Assembly: GCA_028023455.1 (NCBI GenBank) | Contig: JAQFVV010012508.1 | Coordinates: 2,413,877 to 2,477,876, forward strand | From: Epiperipatus broadwayi | Lineage: Eukaryota > Onychophora > Udeonychophora > Euonychophora > Peripatidae | Direction of reading: 5' to 3' | Length of the DNA stretch: 64,000 bases | Part shown: in pieces, positions 33,831 through 45,637 of the stretch | Layout of the letters: each line of letters begins with the position of its first letter | Position numbering within the stretch: position 1 is the first letter of the stretch | Notes under the pieces: generated by a model | What the model was told of the DNA's origin: nothing | Seen by the model: only the letters and a program-made list of their open reading frames with translations | Database searches by the model: none | Translations under genes and position numbers: made by a program

Positions 33831-36560
33831 AGCTATTTCCATGGATGACCAATCTATGTCCCAATACTAAAATTTATATATTCATGTAAAATGAACTTAA
33901 GCTATTTGCAGAACAATAACATATACTATTTTGACCTCACATTCCAGTTATCATTCTGTGTGTTCGTTTATCATCTATAACTTGTGTTGACATCTTAAAT
34001 ATTTCAAAAAGAACTTGAGCAGAGATTTTATATGACTATTTTATATTATAATAATATTTATAATACTTTTTATAAATTATACTGGATAAATATATATCTC
34101 AAATATTTTATAGAACATTTCTCTGTTAAGCCGTTTAATTTTATTATCTTCCAAGTGGCAAAGTTTTATACTATTAATAACACATACTGCCTTTATATAA
34201 AATTTATTTTTATATATTAATCTACTAAACATATAAAATAAATACTGCCATATTTATCAGCATTTTATTGTGGGTAATACATATATATTAACATCATCTT
34301 AAGTAAAACATGTCTCTCTAAGTTATATACATCTATACGTCTGCTTAACATTTATGTAAGAACATGTTTTCTTTTTCTAATAGAAATACATAGTTTAATC
34401 ATAAGGCCATAACAAGCAAATCTCTTTACCAATGCATATAAAATAAAATAAAAATATCTGCTCAGTTTCATGAAATAAAGTCAATTTTATGTAGTTCATA
34501 AACTGATATTTATAAAGGTGTATTTTTTGTTTTCTTACATTTATTTACACTTATTTTATAGACCATAAATAATATACAAATCTAAAATTATCCAATGTAT
34601 GTGCTTATTATTAACTATTTTTTTTTGAAAACATATCTCTTTGAAGGTATGTAAAATCAATGAAAATGTTTTTTTATCAGTAATATATCCCTTTTTTAAT
34701 GCTATTCTTTGAATTGAACTATTTTTTTTTTTTTTAAGGATTAATAATTACCAAATATATATAAAACAGTATTTTTCGAATACTATCTTTAGAATTTCTA
34801 TAAATTGTGTTTTGTAGCAAAAAAAGCAATAAAATAACATTGTCATCAGGGTGGTATTATTTTTTTTTACAAAATGTACCAATAAAATAGTTCAGTCCAT
34901 TTACCAAAATATGTAATTTTCTTTTCTTTGGGGAATTTTATGATCTGATAGCAAACCTTCTAATGGCATTTTGGATTAGTATCTCTGAAAATTTCATGCA
35001 TTGTTTCCATAATAGAATAATTATAAAATGAGAGTGATACGTAACGTTAAGTTAATACATTCCTCCGACTCTTCAGAATCCAGCCAATGGGAGAGAGAGA
35101 AATATCTCTCATTTCTTCATTTTGTTCATATATTCAAATAAATAAATAAACAAATGTGACCTTGTTTTTTAATAAGTTTTAAGCTTTTTCTTAATACTGT
35201 TCTGTTCAAGAATCTAGATTGTTCTATCAAATATATTTTCCCGCCTTATTCACCTAGCATACTATTAAAACTCTAAAAAAAATTTTTATATTTTTTCATA
35301 TTCTAACATAGCATTTTATTAAACAAAACTTTATTATTGTAAATAAATAAAATTTTGTGCATTCTTCGTTTTTAAAATAATATGTTCTAATTATTTTAAA
35401 GAAAAATTAATTAAATAATGTAACATTTATGTTGTTTTCTTTCATTTTTTTTTATATTATTCTTTCTCTTAATAAATTGTCATCTTGAAACTAATTACTC
35501 AACAATATATTGATTAAAGTATTTCTATACTATAAATTTATAATTTTTTTTTTTTTTTTTCAAAAAGAAAAAATATATACATTTTTTTAGGGAAAGATTC
35601 ATATTTAATTATTTATTAATGAATAAATAATACTTAGAAGTTATCATGAAGTAAATATTAAAATAAGTATTATTTTATTCCAATTCTTTCATTTATTTTA
35701 ATTTACTTACTATTTTTTTGTCATACACAAAGGAAGATATTTGTGAAATGTTTATTTATTTATTTTTATTATGTATTGATGATATATACTGTTGCTGTTA
35801 TATGATAATTACATAATGTTAATATTTTGCGGACATTTGTATAAAGAAAAAACAATTTTCTAGAAATATTTGTATAGTATCAATTATGTTTTTATTATAT
35901 GTATAATGTCAATTATATTTAATAAATTTATTTGTATAAAATATTTTGTACATTTTAATTTATTCATAGTAGAATAAATAAGACAGTGTAATTATTTACT
36001 TATCATATGTGGCCGTATAATAATATCTGTTAGACTAGAGTAAGGTTATAGCAGCAATCCACTCTACACGGTGACCATCTTTATAAGAATAGATTCTTAA
36101 ATTAACTTTTGCTATTGGTCTGTGTCAGCGATGAACTTTAGATTGTAAATATCCATCTAGTAGCAAACTTTACTTTTATTATATGTGAATTCAAAATTTG
36201 AATATAAATCAATTTGCTTGATTATATATTAAGTAACCTGCTATTTGGATGATTATAGGTGTGCTCAAGCCTTTAGTAAAAAGATCTTATATAATGAAAT
36301 TACTAAATCTTTTTTATTTCAAACCCTTCATTTAACCTTTTTTTTTAAAAAAAAAATTATATAAAAAGAAATAAAAATGGATAATATATATATATATTTA
36401 ATTTTCTAAATTTAAATTCACATTGTTATCGTTTCATGCTGTAATTGCCATAATGTATTACAAACACAATAAAGTGACTCGCTGCAGTTTTTTTTATGCA
36501 AGAATATGACTTAAAATATACCAATTTAAAATCATCTAGGAATTATCCATTTAATGAATA
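33831..36560. other. Unrecognised AT-rich stretch
   Basis: No recognised gene or repeat family. Very AT-rich with long A and T runs. Confidence 0.4.
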
Positions 36561-36569
36561 ATATTTTTG

Positions 36570-36837
36570 TAGTTGATAGTGAAGTGGCAGTGTATGCAAG
36601 CTATGAACATTCAACACCTTTTAGTGAAAGTGATTTCATCAAGGAATGTCTATTTAGAGCTTGAGAAATGGTCCTGGAAATGTGAAGGCTTTTCAAACAA
36701 TCTCCTTGTCTCTAAATACAATTGCAGAAAAAGATAATGATTTGATTGACAATTTAAGTATTCAGATCAATGCAAAATCATCTAATTTTGGATCTTTTTC
36801 CATTGCCTATGACAAGAGTATACGATTGATCATCTGA
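36570..36837 (+). pseudogene. GTF2IRD2-like hAT transposase fragment
   Basis: Two frames joined by a frameshift near 36680 give PFSESDFIKECLFRA and then VKAFQTISLSLNTIAEK, DNLSIQINAKSSNFGSFSIA and YDKS. This order (F(T/S)..DFIKEC, FxxISLSRxTVxxR, then FSIAxDES) is that of the domesticated-looking GTF2IRD2/FAM200/ZBED-type hAT transposases; the first catalytic Asp is present in YDKS. Only about 90 residues remain, and stops follow. It is a different hAT lineage from the copy at 18.6-20.3 kb. Confidence 0.75.
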
Positions 36838-37263
36838 AAGCATCAAAATAAAGAGTGATTATTGTGTATGAAAGTGTAAATTGTGGTCAAGAGAGTGAGT
36901 TAATTGAAATTTGAAAGATTGAAAATTGTTTTTTAATTGTTTGAAAGTTTTTAGTTCACCCTTTTTTACTGAAGTTTTTTTTTAAAAAAAATTATTTTCT
37001 TCAATGGTGTATTAGTGTAAGGATATTTATAACAAAGTTGTATGTAAGATTGTTACTAAAAGGTTTTTTTAAATTTAAGAATAGTCATTTATTTTGAGAA
37101 AAAAAATAACGTTTTGGAGGTCTAAGGTCGGAAAACACGTGGTTATAGTTTAATTAGCTTTGAAAGAAAGTAAAGTTGTTATACTTCTGTGCAATGAGGT
37201 TTGAAGAATACGAGAGGTAGTATAAAGTCAAATATAGAATAGGTGATTTGAGAAATAAGGAAT

Positions 37264-37500
37264 ATGGATTGCATTTGTAATTCCACAATGCATATATAAT
37301 CTGCAGAAACTAGGCGTGCTCTGGTAGAGTGTACTGTGTGTGATGAAGTTTATCACTTGAAATGTTTGAATAAGACTAGGAAGGATGTAACAGGTTTATG
37401 GTTATGTAGTCAGTGTGTAAATGTGATAAAAGAGGCGAGAAAGTGGTTTCTAAGTGTAGATAGTCTAAAGAGAAAGTCAGGGAAAGGGAGAAAAATGTAA
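37264..37500 (+). pseudogene. LINE ORF1: PHD finger
   Basis: From ATG 37264 to a TAA at 37498-37500, with one internal stop at codon 12, the frame has Cys3, Cys5, Cys23, Cys26, His31, Cys34, Cys48 and Cys51. This is a complete C4HC3 PHD zinc-finger pattern (CTVCDEVYHLKC, LWLCSQC). In CR1 elements this module is thought to help chromatin or protein contacts; its job here is inferred. The basic tail SLKRKSGKGRKM follows. Confidence 0.8.
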
Positions 37501-37756
37501 TTAAGGAAGGTAAGACAGAGTATGGTTTTAGTGGAGTGTCAGGAGATATGGGTGGAGAAATTAGTGCAATGGAGATGGTTAGCTAAAGAATAAGTAAGAT
37601 AGATGAAGAAGTGAGGATGTAGAAGCAAAATTAAAATCGTTAGAGACGAAGTGTGAGGAGATAAAGGAAGAAGTGAGTAGGAATGATAAGAAGTAGATAA
37701 GGAGGGCCACAAGGTGATAGAAAATGTTATGGATGGAGTAGAGAAAGTAGACTGAG

Positions 37757-38225
37757 ACAGTATTGATAGGAGATTCACTAATTGGAGAATGTGGGGAAAT
37801 AATTGCAAGGGAAAATAGGGGCAAATATGTAAGAGTATGTTTGCATAGAGCTAGAATTAGGGATGTGGCAAATAAAGTAAAAAAGCAAGGTAATAGAGAT
37901 GTGTATGTTATGGTTGGGACATAATTTGTCTGACCATCAGAGAGTAATGGATGAGTACATAGAATTGATTAGGAATTTGAGTAAGATTAAAGGAAGGGTA
38001 GGGATAGTTGGATTATTACCAAGATTTGACAAGAAGCATTTGTTAGATAGGACATGTTCTATAAATGAGAGATTGAAAAAATTGTGCGAGAGAAATAAAT
38101 GTTATTTTTGTGGATGTGTGAGATTGTTTTACTGGAAAGAGGGAGTTATATAGTAAAGACGGATTGCATTTAGGAAAACAAGGAAGTGATGTTTTAGGGA
38201 GTCTGATTTATAAAGAATATATTTC
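37757..38225 (+). pseudogene. LINE ORF1: SGNH-type esterase domain
   Basis: The frame at 37757 reads TVLIGDSLIGECGEII, with the nucleophile Ser in GDS (37769-37777). After a deletion at about 37915 comes an oxyanion block resembling VGTN, and NLSDHQRVMDEYIELIRNLS. The third block, after another frame change, is KDGLHLGKQGSDVLG (about 38155-38200) with the catalytic Asp-x-x-His. So all three residues of the Ser-Asp-His triad are visible. The open frame 37899-38153 covers the middle part. Confidence 0.8.
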
Positions 38226-38429
38226 AGGAAACATAAGGGGGGGGGGGTAAATTGCAGTATTATCAAAAAAAAGAAGAATGGACGGGATATAAGAAATAAG
38301 CAAAAGGTAGTTGATTTAGATATAAGTGTAGATGTGGAGAGGGAATGGTTCTGTAAGATTAATGGTAAGAAAGTTTGTTATAAACGTAATGGAGAAGAAA
38401 GAATTTATAAAAGAGTAGTTTGGAAAGAA

Positions 38430-39195
38430 GAAATTGTTAAAATTGGGTTTTTGGATATGCAAGGTGGTAGGAGACCAGAAAAGTGGCTGGAATTAAATAA
38501 AGCAATTGAAAATGAAGAGCTTGAGGTATTAGCGGTATACCTGTAAGAGAAGAACTTATTCTGGAATATTTGGTATGGCAGGGTATAAATAGAAAAGAAA
38601 AAAGGGGTGGTGGTATAGGTGTTGTATCAAAAAAATATTTAAATATTGTTAAATGTCAAGCATTTGTGGTTTGAAATAAGGTTGGGTGGACAAGAATGTG
38701 TGGTTGTTATAGTGTATATAGCCACTGGAGATAGTCAAACTATAATGGAATGGAACAATAGCATATATGAATGCCTAGTTAAGGATATAGAGTTTTAAAG
38801 AAAAGGGGAAGAGAATAAAAGTTATAGGGGATATGAATGGACATTGAAAAAATTCATGATGTAGATAATAAGAGTGGACAGCTTTTGAAGAAATTTTGTC
38901 AGAGAGTGCATTGGAAATTTATCAAATATTTATGAGAGACAATACACATGGTCTAGAAATAATATATTTCACACAATAGATTATGTATTGGTAGAGAAAG
39001 AGGGAATGAATATAGTACAGAAAATTAAGGTGTTTGATAAAGAAGAGAGAGTATGTAATAGAGATCATAACTTCATTGTAATAGAAATGGTTAGTAATGT
39101 GATGGAGAACAGAAATAATAGTAGAAACAATAGTGAAAGATGTGAATGGAGAGTGAATGATAAGGATAAGTTGGAAGAGTATAAAATATAATTTG
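38430..39195 (+). pseudogene. LINE ORF2: AP-like endonuclease domain
   Basis: The N-terminal block reads DMQGGRRPEKWLELNKAIEN, then LEVLAVYL where a TETH catalytic block is expected (lost by a small deletion). Further on come RGGGIGVVSKK, GDMNGH (about 38828-38850, metal-binding Asp/Asn), TIDYVLV (about 38970) and RDHNFIVIE (about 39061), corresponding to the conserved SDH catalytic end. This enzyme would nick target DNA for target-primed reverse transcription. Multiple frameshifts. Confidence 0.75.
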
Positions 39196-39699
39196 AAGAA
39201 ACCATGGAAAAGTTGGTTGGGGATGATTATAAGGATGTGTGATGAAATAGAAAAAGTGGCAAATAGGGCTTTAGGTGAGAATATTCAGAAAAATAAAAGT
39301 AATAAAAAATGAAATAATAAGTGTAAAAGAGAGGAAGGAAGCATGCAGAGAATATAAGTGTGCTTTTAAGAACAAAGAAAGTGAAAAAGATATTAATGCT
39401 AAATGGGAAAAGTATTAGAAAAGAAGTTGGCTAAAATAGATAATTATATACAGAGAATGAAATTGAATAGTAAATTGTTGGAGGATATTAATAAAAGTGG
39501 AAGAGATGGGAGTAAAAAATTAATTACATTAAAAGGAGAAATGTAGGGAGGAGAGAGATAGTATTACAAGATGAGGGAATAAAGTGTAGCTCTAGAGAAA
39601 ACAGACAATCTTAAATAGATATAGAAAAGATGTTAGATGTGAAGGACAGAGTGATAGAAAACATGAAAGCATATAGTAATGGAATATTAAATTTACAAA

Positions 39700-40720
39700 A
39701 AAATGAACTGAATGAGGCAGGGAAGAAATTGGAAAAGTGGAAAGGCAAGAGGTTTAGATGGATGGGCAGAAGAAATGGTAATGAAATTTAGGGCATAGGA
39801 CAAAAGTAAAGCTATTATCCTGTTTGAATAAGATTGCACAGAAGAGAGTTTTTTTGGGTAGCTGGAGTAATACAAGAGTAAGATTATTATTTAAAGGAAA
39901 AGGTAAGGATCATAGAAAGTTAAACAATTGTAGACTGATAATGGTATATAAAGTTCTCATATATGGTGGCTGGAAGAAATGCAAAATGGATGGAAGAGAA
40001 TAATGTAGTGGGGGAAATGCAAGGAGGTTTAGATCAGATAGGCGTATAGGAGATAATTTATTTGTAGTTACACAACTTATGGATATGAATAGGAGTTCAG
40101 GTAGACAGTTATATATGAATTTTATAGATATAGAAAAAACATATGATAGAGTAAATAGATTATGGGTAAGTTTAGCAAATTTGGGAATGAATGAAGCTTT
40201 AGTGGATATTATTAAGAAATTATATGAAAATAATTACTATACGTATCAATTAGGTGATACAGAATCAAAGTTAAAAATGGGTGGGATTAAGGCAAGGATG
40301 CCCCTATGTCACCTATTTTGTTTTTGTTGTATTTGAGTGAAATTGAGAGAGCAATATAAAGACTAGGAAGAGGGATAGAGATAGTGTTAATTGGTGGCAA
40401 GGGAGTATACTTTGTCACATCTTTTTTTGCGGATGATGTCTTTTTGTGTGCAGAAAGAAGAATATATGGAAGTTATGCTCAAGACATGCACAAGGGTAGA
40501 TAAAGAGATGGGGGATTAAATTTAGTGAAGAAAAATCAAATATAATGATGGTTAATACTGGGGAAAGAGAAGACGTAGAATTTTTATTGGGGGATATAAA
40601 GTTAAGTGGTAAATAGATATAGTTATTTGGGAATCATCTTAAGTAATCAGAAAAATTGCTTGGATAAATGGGAGGAAAAAATGATAAATGAAGAAAAGAA
40701 AGGGATTACAAAGAAATTAA
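39700..40720 (+). pseudogene. LINE ORF2: reverse transcriptase domain
   Basis: The 85-codon frame 40079-40336 carries motif A (NFIDIEKTYDRV; canonical FID..KAYD.V). Motif B lies across a frameshift near 40310, giving RQGCP and then SPILFLLYLSEIERAI. Motif C, FADDVFLCA at about 40427-40460, keeps both catalytic Asp residues. Decayed upstream RT blocks start near 39740 (GWAEEMVMKFRA). Confidence 0.85.
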
Positions 40721-40754
40721 CAGTTTTCATATAATAAATATGATGTAGCTAGAA

Positions 40755-41690
40755 TTGTATGGAAAGGGAGTTGCAGTAGCAGGGTTAACATATGGTAATG
40801 ATGTGTTATGTATTAGTAAAGGGGCATTAGATTACTTAGAAAAAGTACAAAGGGAAGTAGGAAGACATGCATTAGATACAGATGTGTGGACAACAAAGGA
40901 GGCAATTCAAGGAGAAATGGGATGGTCAAGTTTTTATATGAAGATGCAAAAAGTAAAATGAAAATGTTTGGTAGGATGCAGTTTATGAATAATAAAAGAA
41001 TAGCCAAAATAGTATTTAATTGGGTTACGAGTAAAGGGCAGGCAACAAGATGGATGAGAAAGGTAATGCGGTATGCAGAAGATTTGGATAAAGAATTTAT
41101 ATAAGTATACTTGTACAAAAGGTGGGATGATTGTGTTAGGATGATTGTTGAGTGTTAGAGTGGTAAGGAATGGGATAAAAGAATAGATGCATTAATAAAA
41201 AATAGGAAGTGGGATAGATGGAGAACTAGTATGAAGAATCAAAAAAGTTAAGTATATATAATAGTAAACAGAACATTGGGTGCTAGTTAATTTATGATAA
41301 TAACAAGGAAAGTAGTTTATTGTTTAAGTCTCGAACGGGGTCTTTAGCAACAAGAGAATATACACATAAATGGAAAAATATGGGTGATCTAGTCTGCAAA
41401 TTGTGTAATGAAGGCATAGAAAATATTAGGCATCTGTTAATTGGAAATGCTTGAAAGAAGAAAGGGTACAAATAATGAAGTTATGGAAGAATAAATATGA
41501 ACAAAGTGATTATACAGAAAGTGGATTATTGGTTTTTATGTTGGGTTTGGAAAAGATAAGGGGGATTCATAGAGTTGACAAAGGTTATGTTATGGAAATG
41601 GGATGGAGCAGATTATGGGAAAACAGGGTGGGGAAGGTAAAGTGGCTAACAGGTTTTTCTGGGCATAGTTTCTGAGAGATTCTTGACTCC
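40755..41690 (+). pseudogene. LINE ORF2: C-terminal region
   Basis: Several frames (40755-40961, 40886-41104, 41451-41675) continue the RT C-terminus. Near 41388 the sequence reads VCKLCNEGIENIRHLLI, a Cys-x2-Cys...His pattern typical of the LINE C-terminal zinc-binding segment (CxxCxxxxE(T/N)xxHLLxxC). The last frame ends WLTGFSGHSF before the 3' UTR. Confidence 0.7.
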
Positions 41691-41720
41691 GTTTAAGAAA
41701 TCACATCACATGCTAATCGA

Positions 41721-42404
41721 TGAACAAAAGCATTCAACCTATTTTTCTATTTATTAGAATTTGTGATTGAAAAAAAAAAAATCAATTCATTACAACTCAG
41801 TCAAACAATTTTTCAAGTTAAACCGTCATTACTAATATCTGTATGAGCAAATATTGTATTTTTTGCAAAATTTCACAATTGGACATTGTGTAATTTATTG
41901 AGGGAAGACTTCTGTATGACCAATCAATCAACAATAGTCTCAAATGGACAGGTCGAGAGAGTAGTCACATCATCAATTCATCCAATTTTCCATTCCATTC
42001 GCTTCATTTCCCAGCTCTTCAGATCTACATAACGCTTCCCAATTCATATCCAATAATGTCAATCTCTTTCATCCTCCCGTCTTACTTCCATTCACCATTC
42101 CCTCCAAATCATCTTTTGTTAAACTAATTTCTTCTTAATAAATGTCCATCCTTTTCTCTCTGATTTCCTCAATCTTTTTTCATTTAGTATGTCAAATGTA
42201 ATTGTAAAATTTAATTTGTAGTTTTATAATAATACAGTGTAAAATATGTAAGTTATCAAAAATAATTGTTGAATAATATAATCCTGTGTAGTTTAGTGAA
42301 AAATAATACAAAATAAAGCGACAATTTGTTAATTTTTTAGTGCACCATGCCACATACTGTCAGTAGTAATTTTGATTTTTTTTCAAAAAAAAAGGCCAAT
42401 GGCC
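41721..42404. other. Unrecognised AT-rich stretch
   Basis: No gene or named repeat recognised; it separates the LINE from the tandem SINE array. Confidence 0.4.
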
Positions 42405-43252
42405 TTACTTTTCAGGAATTCTTAAGAAGTTCAAGGGCTAGACCTGTGAGTGCAGAATCAATCCTGGGACCTCACGATTCCAAGTCAAATGCTCTGTGCC
42501 AAATTATGCAGGGTAAAATGATATATGGCTTTATTGCTTGGGTTTTCATAAGTTTAAACACCAGACCTCAAAGTACCATAACATCCTGGACCTCTTGATC
42601 CCAAATCAGATGCTTTGTGCCAAATTACACAGAATAAAAAGGTATATGGCTTTATTGCTTGGGGGTTCATAAGAAGTTTAAACACCAGATCTCAAAATAC
42701 CATAATTGATCCTGGGACCACCTGATCCCAAATCAGATGTTCTGTTCAAATTACACAGGGTAAAAAGGTATATGGATTTATTGCTTGGGGGTTCATAAGA
42801 AGTTCAAGCACCAGACCTCAAAGTACCATAATTGATCCTGGGACCTCCTGATCCCAAATCAGGTGTTCTGTTCCAAATTACACAGGGTAAAAAGGTATAT
42901 GGATTTATTGCTTGGGGTTTCATAAGAAGTTCAAGCACCAGACCTGAAATTACCATAATTGATCATAGGACCTCCTGATCCCAAGTCAGATGCTCTGTGC
43001 CAAATTATGAAGGGCAAAATGATATATGGTTTTATTGCTTGGGTTTTCAAAGAAGTTTAAACACCAGACCTCAAAGTACCATAATTGATCCTGGGACTTC
43101 CCGATCCCCAAGTCAAATGCTCTGTGCCAAATTACGCAGGGTAAAAAGATATATGACTTTATTGCTTGGGGGTTCATAAGAAATTTAAGCACCAGCCCTG
43201 AAGTACCAGAATTGATCCTGGAATCTGTTCCCAAGTCAGATGCTCTACAAAC
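42405..43252 (-). repeat. Tandem array of a tRNA-Pro-like SINE, about 126-bp unit
   Basis: The landmark GCTTGGG-GTTTCATAAG recurs at about 42537, 42657, 42783, 42910, 43037 and 43162, spacings of 120-127 bp, with a partial unit at each side. Read on the minus strand each unit contains GGCACAGAGCATCTGATTTG, then GGTCCCAGGATCAATTATGG, i.e. a tRNA-like head with a TTTGGGA anticodon loop (Pro-like) and a B box, followed by a non-tRNA body and an AATAAAGC segment. SINEs are usually dispersed, so a satellite-like array is unusual. Overlapping open frames here have no coding support. Confidence 0.8.
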
Positions 43253-43458
43253 TGCCAATTTATGCAGGCTCAAAGGCACCAGACCTGAAATTCCTAGAAT
43301 CTATCCTGGGACCTCCTGATCCCAAGGCATATGCTATATTGCATCAACCCTTGCATTTTTATGCAGGCTCAAAGGCACCAGACCTGAAATTCCTAGAATC
43401 TATCCTGGGACCTCCTGATCCCAAGGCATATGCTATATTGCATCAACCCTTGCATTTT
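43253..43458 (-). repeat. Two near-identical 100-bp tandem units (same SINE, variant)
   Basis: ATGCAGGCTCAAAGGCACCAG ... CATCAACCCTTGCATTTT occurs twice in a row (about 43261-43360 and 43361-43459) with almost no differences. The units share the CTGGGACCTCCTGATCCCAAG core with the larger array but have a different tail. Their near-identity suggests a recent duplication. Confidence 0.8.
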
Positions 43459-43459
43459 A

Positions 43460-43906
43460 TAAAAAATAAATCTTTATTGGTTTGTATTACTTTTTAATAA
43501 GTTATGTATTGTTCATTAAGAAATTATTAACAAAATACAGCTTCATTGTTTTGTAATATTTTTATTAAATTATGCAAGTTTATATTATTCAGCAATTTTC
43601 TATTATTACTATTGTTATGATTACATGTTTACATTAATTTGTGTAAAAAAATTTCATTACTTTCTTTGCTTGGAAAAACTTTATCAACATCTTTAATCTA
43701 CTTGGTATATAAACTTAAATCTGTTACATAAAACATGCATTCAGTACCCATTTTGCTTCCTTGAGACTGGAGCACAAATAAGCATGCTATTGGAAGCCCA
43801 CAGGAAAACATGAAATCCTGGGACAGGAGAAGAAATGGAACACAAATGATTGAAATGCTATTGTAAATACAAATGCAGATTATATTGACTTTATTCTTTG
43901 CCAATA
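43460..43906. other. Unrecognised AT-rich stretch
   Basis: Nothing recognised. Confidence 0.4.
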
Positions 43907-43915
43907 CCTAAGGAT

Positions 43916-44120
43916 CTTGCACAGAGGCTAAACTCTCCATACAGTAGTGCCACTCAGTGCAAGCCAGAGTTATCAATGGATGCAAGGTTTGGACATAAAA
44001 TCCCTATCTAGTGCCTACTCATCCAATCCTGCATGAGTGGCTGTACTGTATGGAGAGTTTAACCTTTATGTAAATAGCTCGTGTAAGCATAAATAATGGT
44101 GATCATGTGATGTTTAGTGG
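43916..44120 (+). mobile_element. Foldback MITE, Mutator-like (copy D)
   Basis: A 205-bp internally shortened copy. The left end has GGCTAAACTCTCCATACAGT and CAGTGCAAGCCAGAG; the right end has the inverse ACTGTATGGAGAGTTTAACC and ends GATGTTTAGTGG. Flanked by CCTAAGGAT (43907-43915) and CCTAAAGAT (44121-44129), a 9-bp duplication with one change. Confidence 0.75.
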
Positions 44121-44129
44121 CCTAAAGAT

Positions 44130-44960
44130 ATGTAAAATTAATATAAGCAGTTTTCAATATTATTGTATAATGTATATATTAAATTGCTTCAAATATATAT
44201 ATATATATTTATATTTGTAATTAGTCAACTATTGGGTCCTGTTATTTAATAAATCATTCATATGAATTTGAGTTATTTATTGCATGTCCAGGCATAAATC
44301 TTGAAAGAGTAATAATACTTGAATGTTGCAATCCAGCACTTAACAATAAAATTGACACTGTCACAGCTCAATTTCGAACCTTATAACAATTAAAATTAGC
44401 AGTCAAAGATGAAATTACAATCGTATAGTCAATAAGTGCTTTATAACAATAAATGTTGCCGAGGCAACGGATTCAAATAGGAAAATGGTGTTGCAACTCA
44501 ACGAAATTGATATTAATAATCTATAGGAATAATCATTTACATTTAAACTCCAAGTATTTTTTTTTTCCAATGATGCATATAAAATAGACTAGTTACTATA
44601 TATAGCGAGTAAAATTTAAAAAAATATATTATCGACTCCTATTACTAGAAACTAAATCATACCAATATAATTGGTAGATTAAACAATTACTTTAGCTCAA
44701 ATTGTCCAAGCATGTAGCACCCATCTATTTTCAATGCAGACACCAAACCAGGGGCAAGAGAAGTTCTCCAAATACAATATTGACATAGCCTGCTAGTAAA
44801 ACTTGTGTGGCGATTGTTGATGCACTGAGAAGACAATTATTTACTATATCCTATCTAATTCTAAGGCAATATGTATCTTGTTTATGCTGGATGTTTCATA
44901 TATGTAAGTTGAGGTATTTGAGCTCAGGATTTTTCACTCCTTTTCAAGCAGCCAATAAAC
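44130..44960. other. Unrecognised AT-rich stretch
   Basis: Nothing recognised apart from a short AT microsatellite near 44190-44210. A 60-codon frame at 44807-44989 has no family match I know. Confidence 0.4.
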
Positions 44961-44985
44961 ATGATCACACATACAAAAAAGATAC

Positions 44986-45044
44986 ATGATCCCCAATATA
45001 TGCATTTCATGCATAACCAGCACTCATCAGTTGGGCCAGAACAT
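44986..45044 (-). ncRNA. Hammerhead ribozyme copy
   Basis: Minus strand: outer helix I ATGTTC with GATCAT (one mismatch), inner CCAA with TTGG, core CTGATGA (45024-45030), helix II stem, GAAA, then ATGCATAT giving a two-pair helix III with a 4-nt loop and cleavage base A. Confidence 0.65.
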
Positions 45045-45371
45045 AATCTCCCACACATATATACAATCAGTGCTCGGTTTACATCAATATAGCAATTCCT
45101 CAAACCTTAATGGACAGGTTTCAATCTTCTCACCCTTCCAACCATTTAGCCATCCATTTCATTGAAAAATCAATAAGGGGTTAGATTGACTTAATGTCTA
45201 CATGGGCATGACTACAATATTAAATCCAATGAGGTCTTTGATCATTCTATTGTCTTTTCAATAAAATGGATGATTTGGAAGAGTGAGAAGATTGAAACAT
45301 GTCCATTAAGGTTTGGGAAATTGCTGCCCTAAAGTGATCCAAACACTGATTGTATGTATGTGTGGGAGATT

Positions 45372-45432
45372 ATGATTTGGCCCAACTGATGAGTGCTAGT
45401 TCTGTATGAAATACATTTATTAGGGTACCTCA
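45372..45432 (+). ncRNA. Hammerhead ribozyme copy (weaker stems)
   Basis: Core CTGATGA at 45386-45392 and GAAA at 45408-45411 are intact; helix II (GTGCT/TGTAT) and helix I have several mismatches. Confidence 0.5.
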
Positions 45433-45572
45433 TATCAGTTTTTGTATGTATGTATGTGGACATGTGTGTTGGTTGCTAGAGATGGACTGGATGATAAATA
45501 TACTGCCTTAGAATTAAGTATTATTTGGGAAACAGATATCTTAGTGTAAGTTTAATATGTATGTGTGGGAGA

Positions 45573-45637
45573 TTTTGATTTGGCCCAGCTGATGAGTGCT
45601 AGTTCTGTATGAAATACTTTTATTGGGGTATCTCATA
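45573..45637 (+). ncRNA. Hammerhead ribozyme copy (weaker stems)
   Basis: Core CTGATGA at 45589-45595, GAAA at 45611-45614, inner helix I CCAG with TTGG. Very similar to the previous copy, about 200 bp away. Confidence 0.5.

Larger units (their letters stand above)
37200..41720 (+). mobile_element. CR1-like LINE, near full length, decayed
   Basis: Purine-rich plus-strand sequence with, in order, a PHD finger, coiled-coil-like linker, SGNH esterase, AP-type endonuclease, reverse transcriptase and a C-terminal Cys/His segment. PHD plus esterase in ORF1 is a known feature of CR1-group non-LTR retrotransposons. Every domain is interrupted by frameshifts, but few large deletions are apparent. A 5'-truncated relative of its 3' end is at 3700-3985. 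No target duplication was identified. Confidence 0.85.

Noticed and set aside
33606-33848. 80-codon Phe/Gly-rich frame
   Set aside because: Produced by T and G homopolymers in a low-complexity block.
37264-37500. Host PHD-finger gene
   Set aside because: It is followed by esterase, endonuclease and RT domains on the same strand, so it belongs to the LINE.
37539-37824. Two overlapping minus-strand frames, Ser/Leu-rich
   Set aside because: Antisense to the purine-rich linker of LINE ORF1.
42347-43497. CRISPR-like regular direct repeats
   Set aside because: Units are 100-127 bp with no short-repeat/unique-spacer pattern; they are tandem SINE units in a eukaryotic context.
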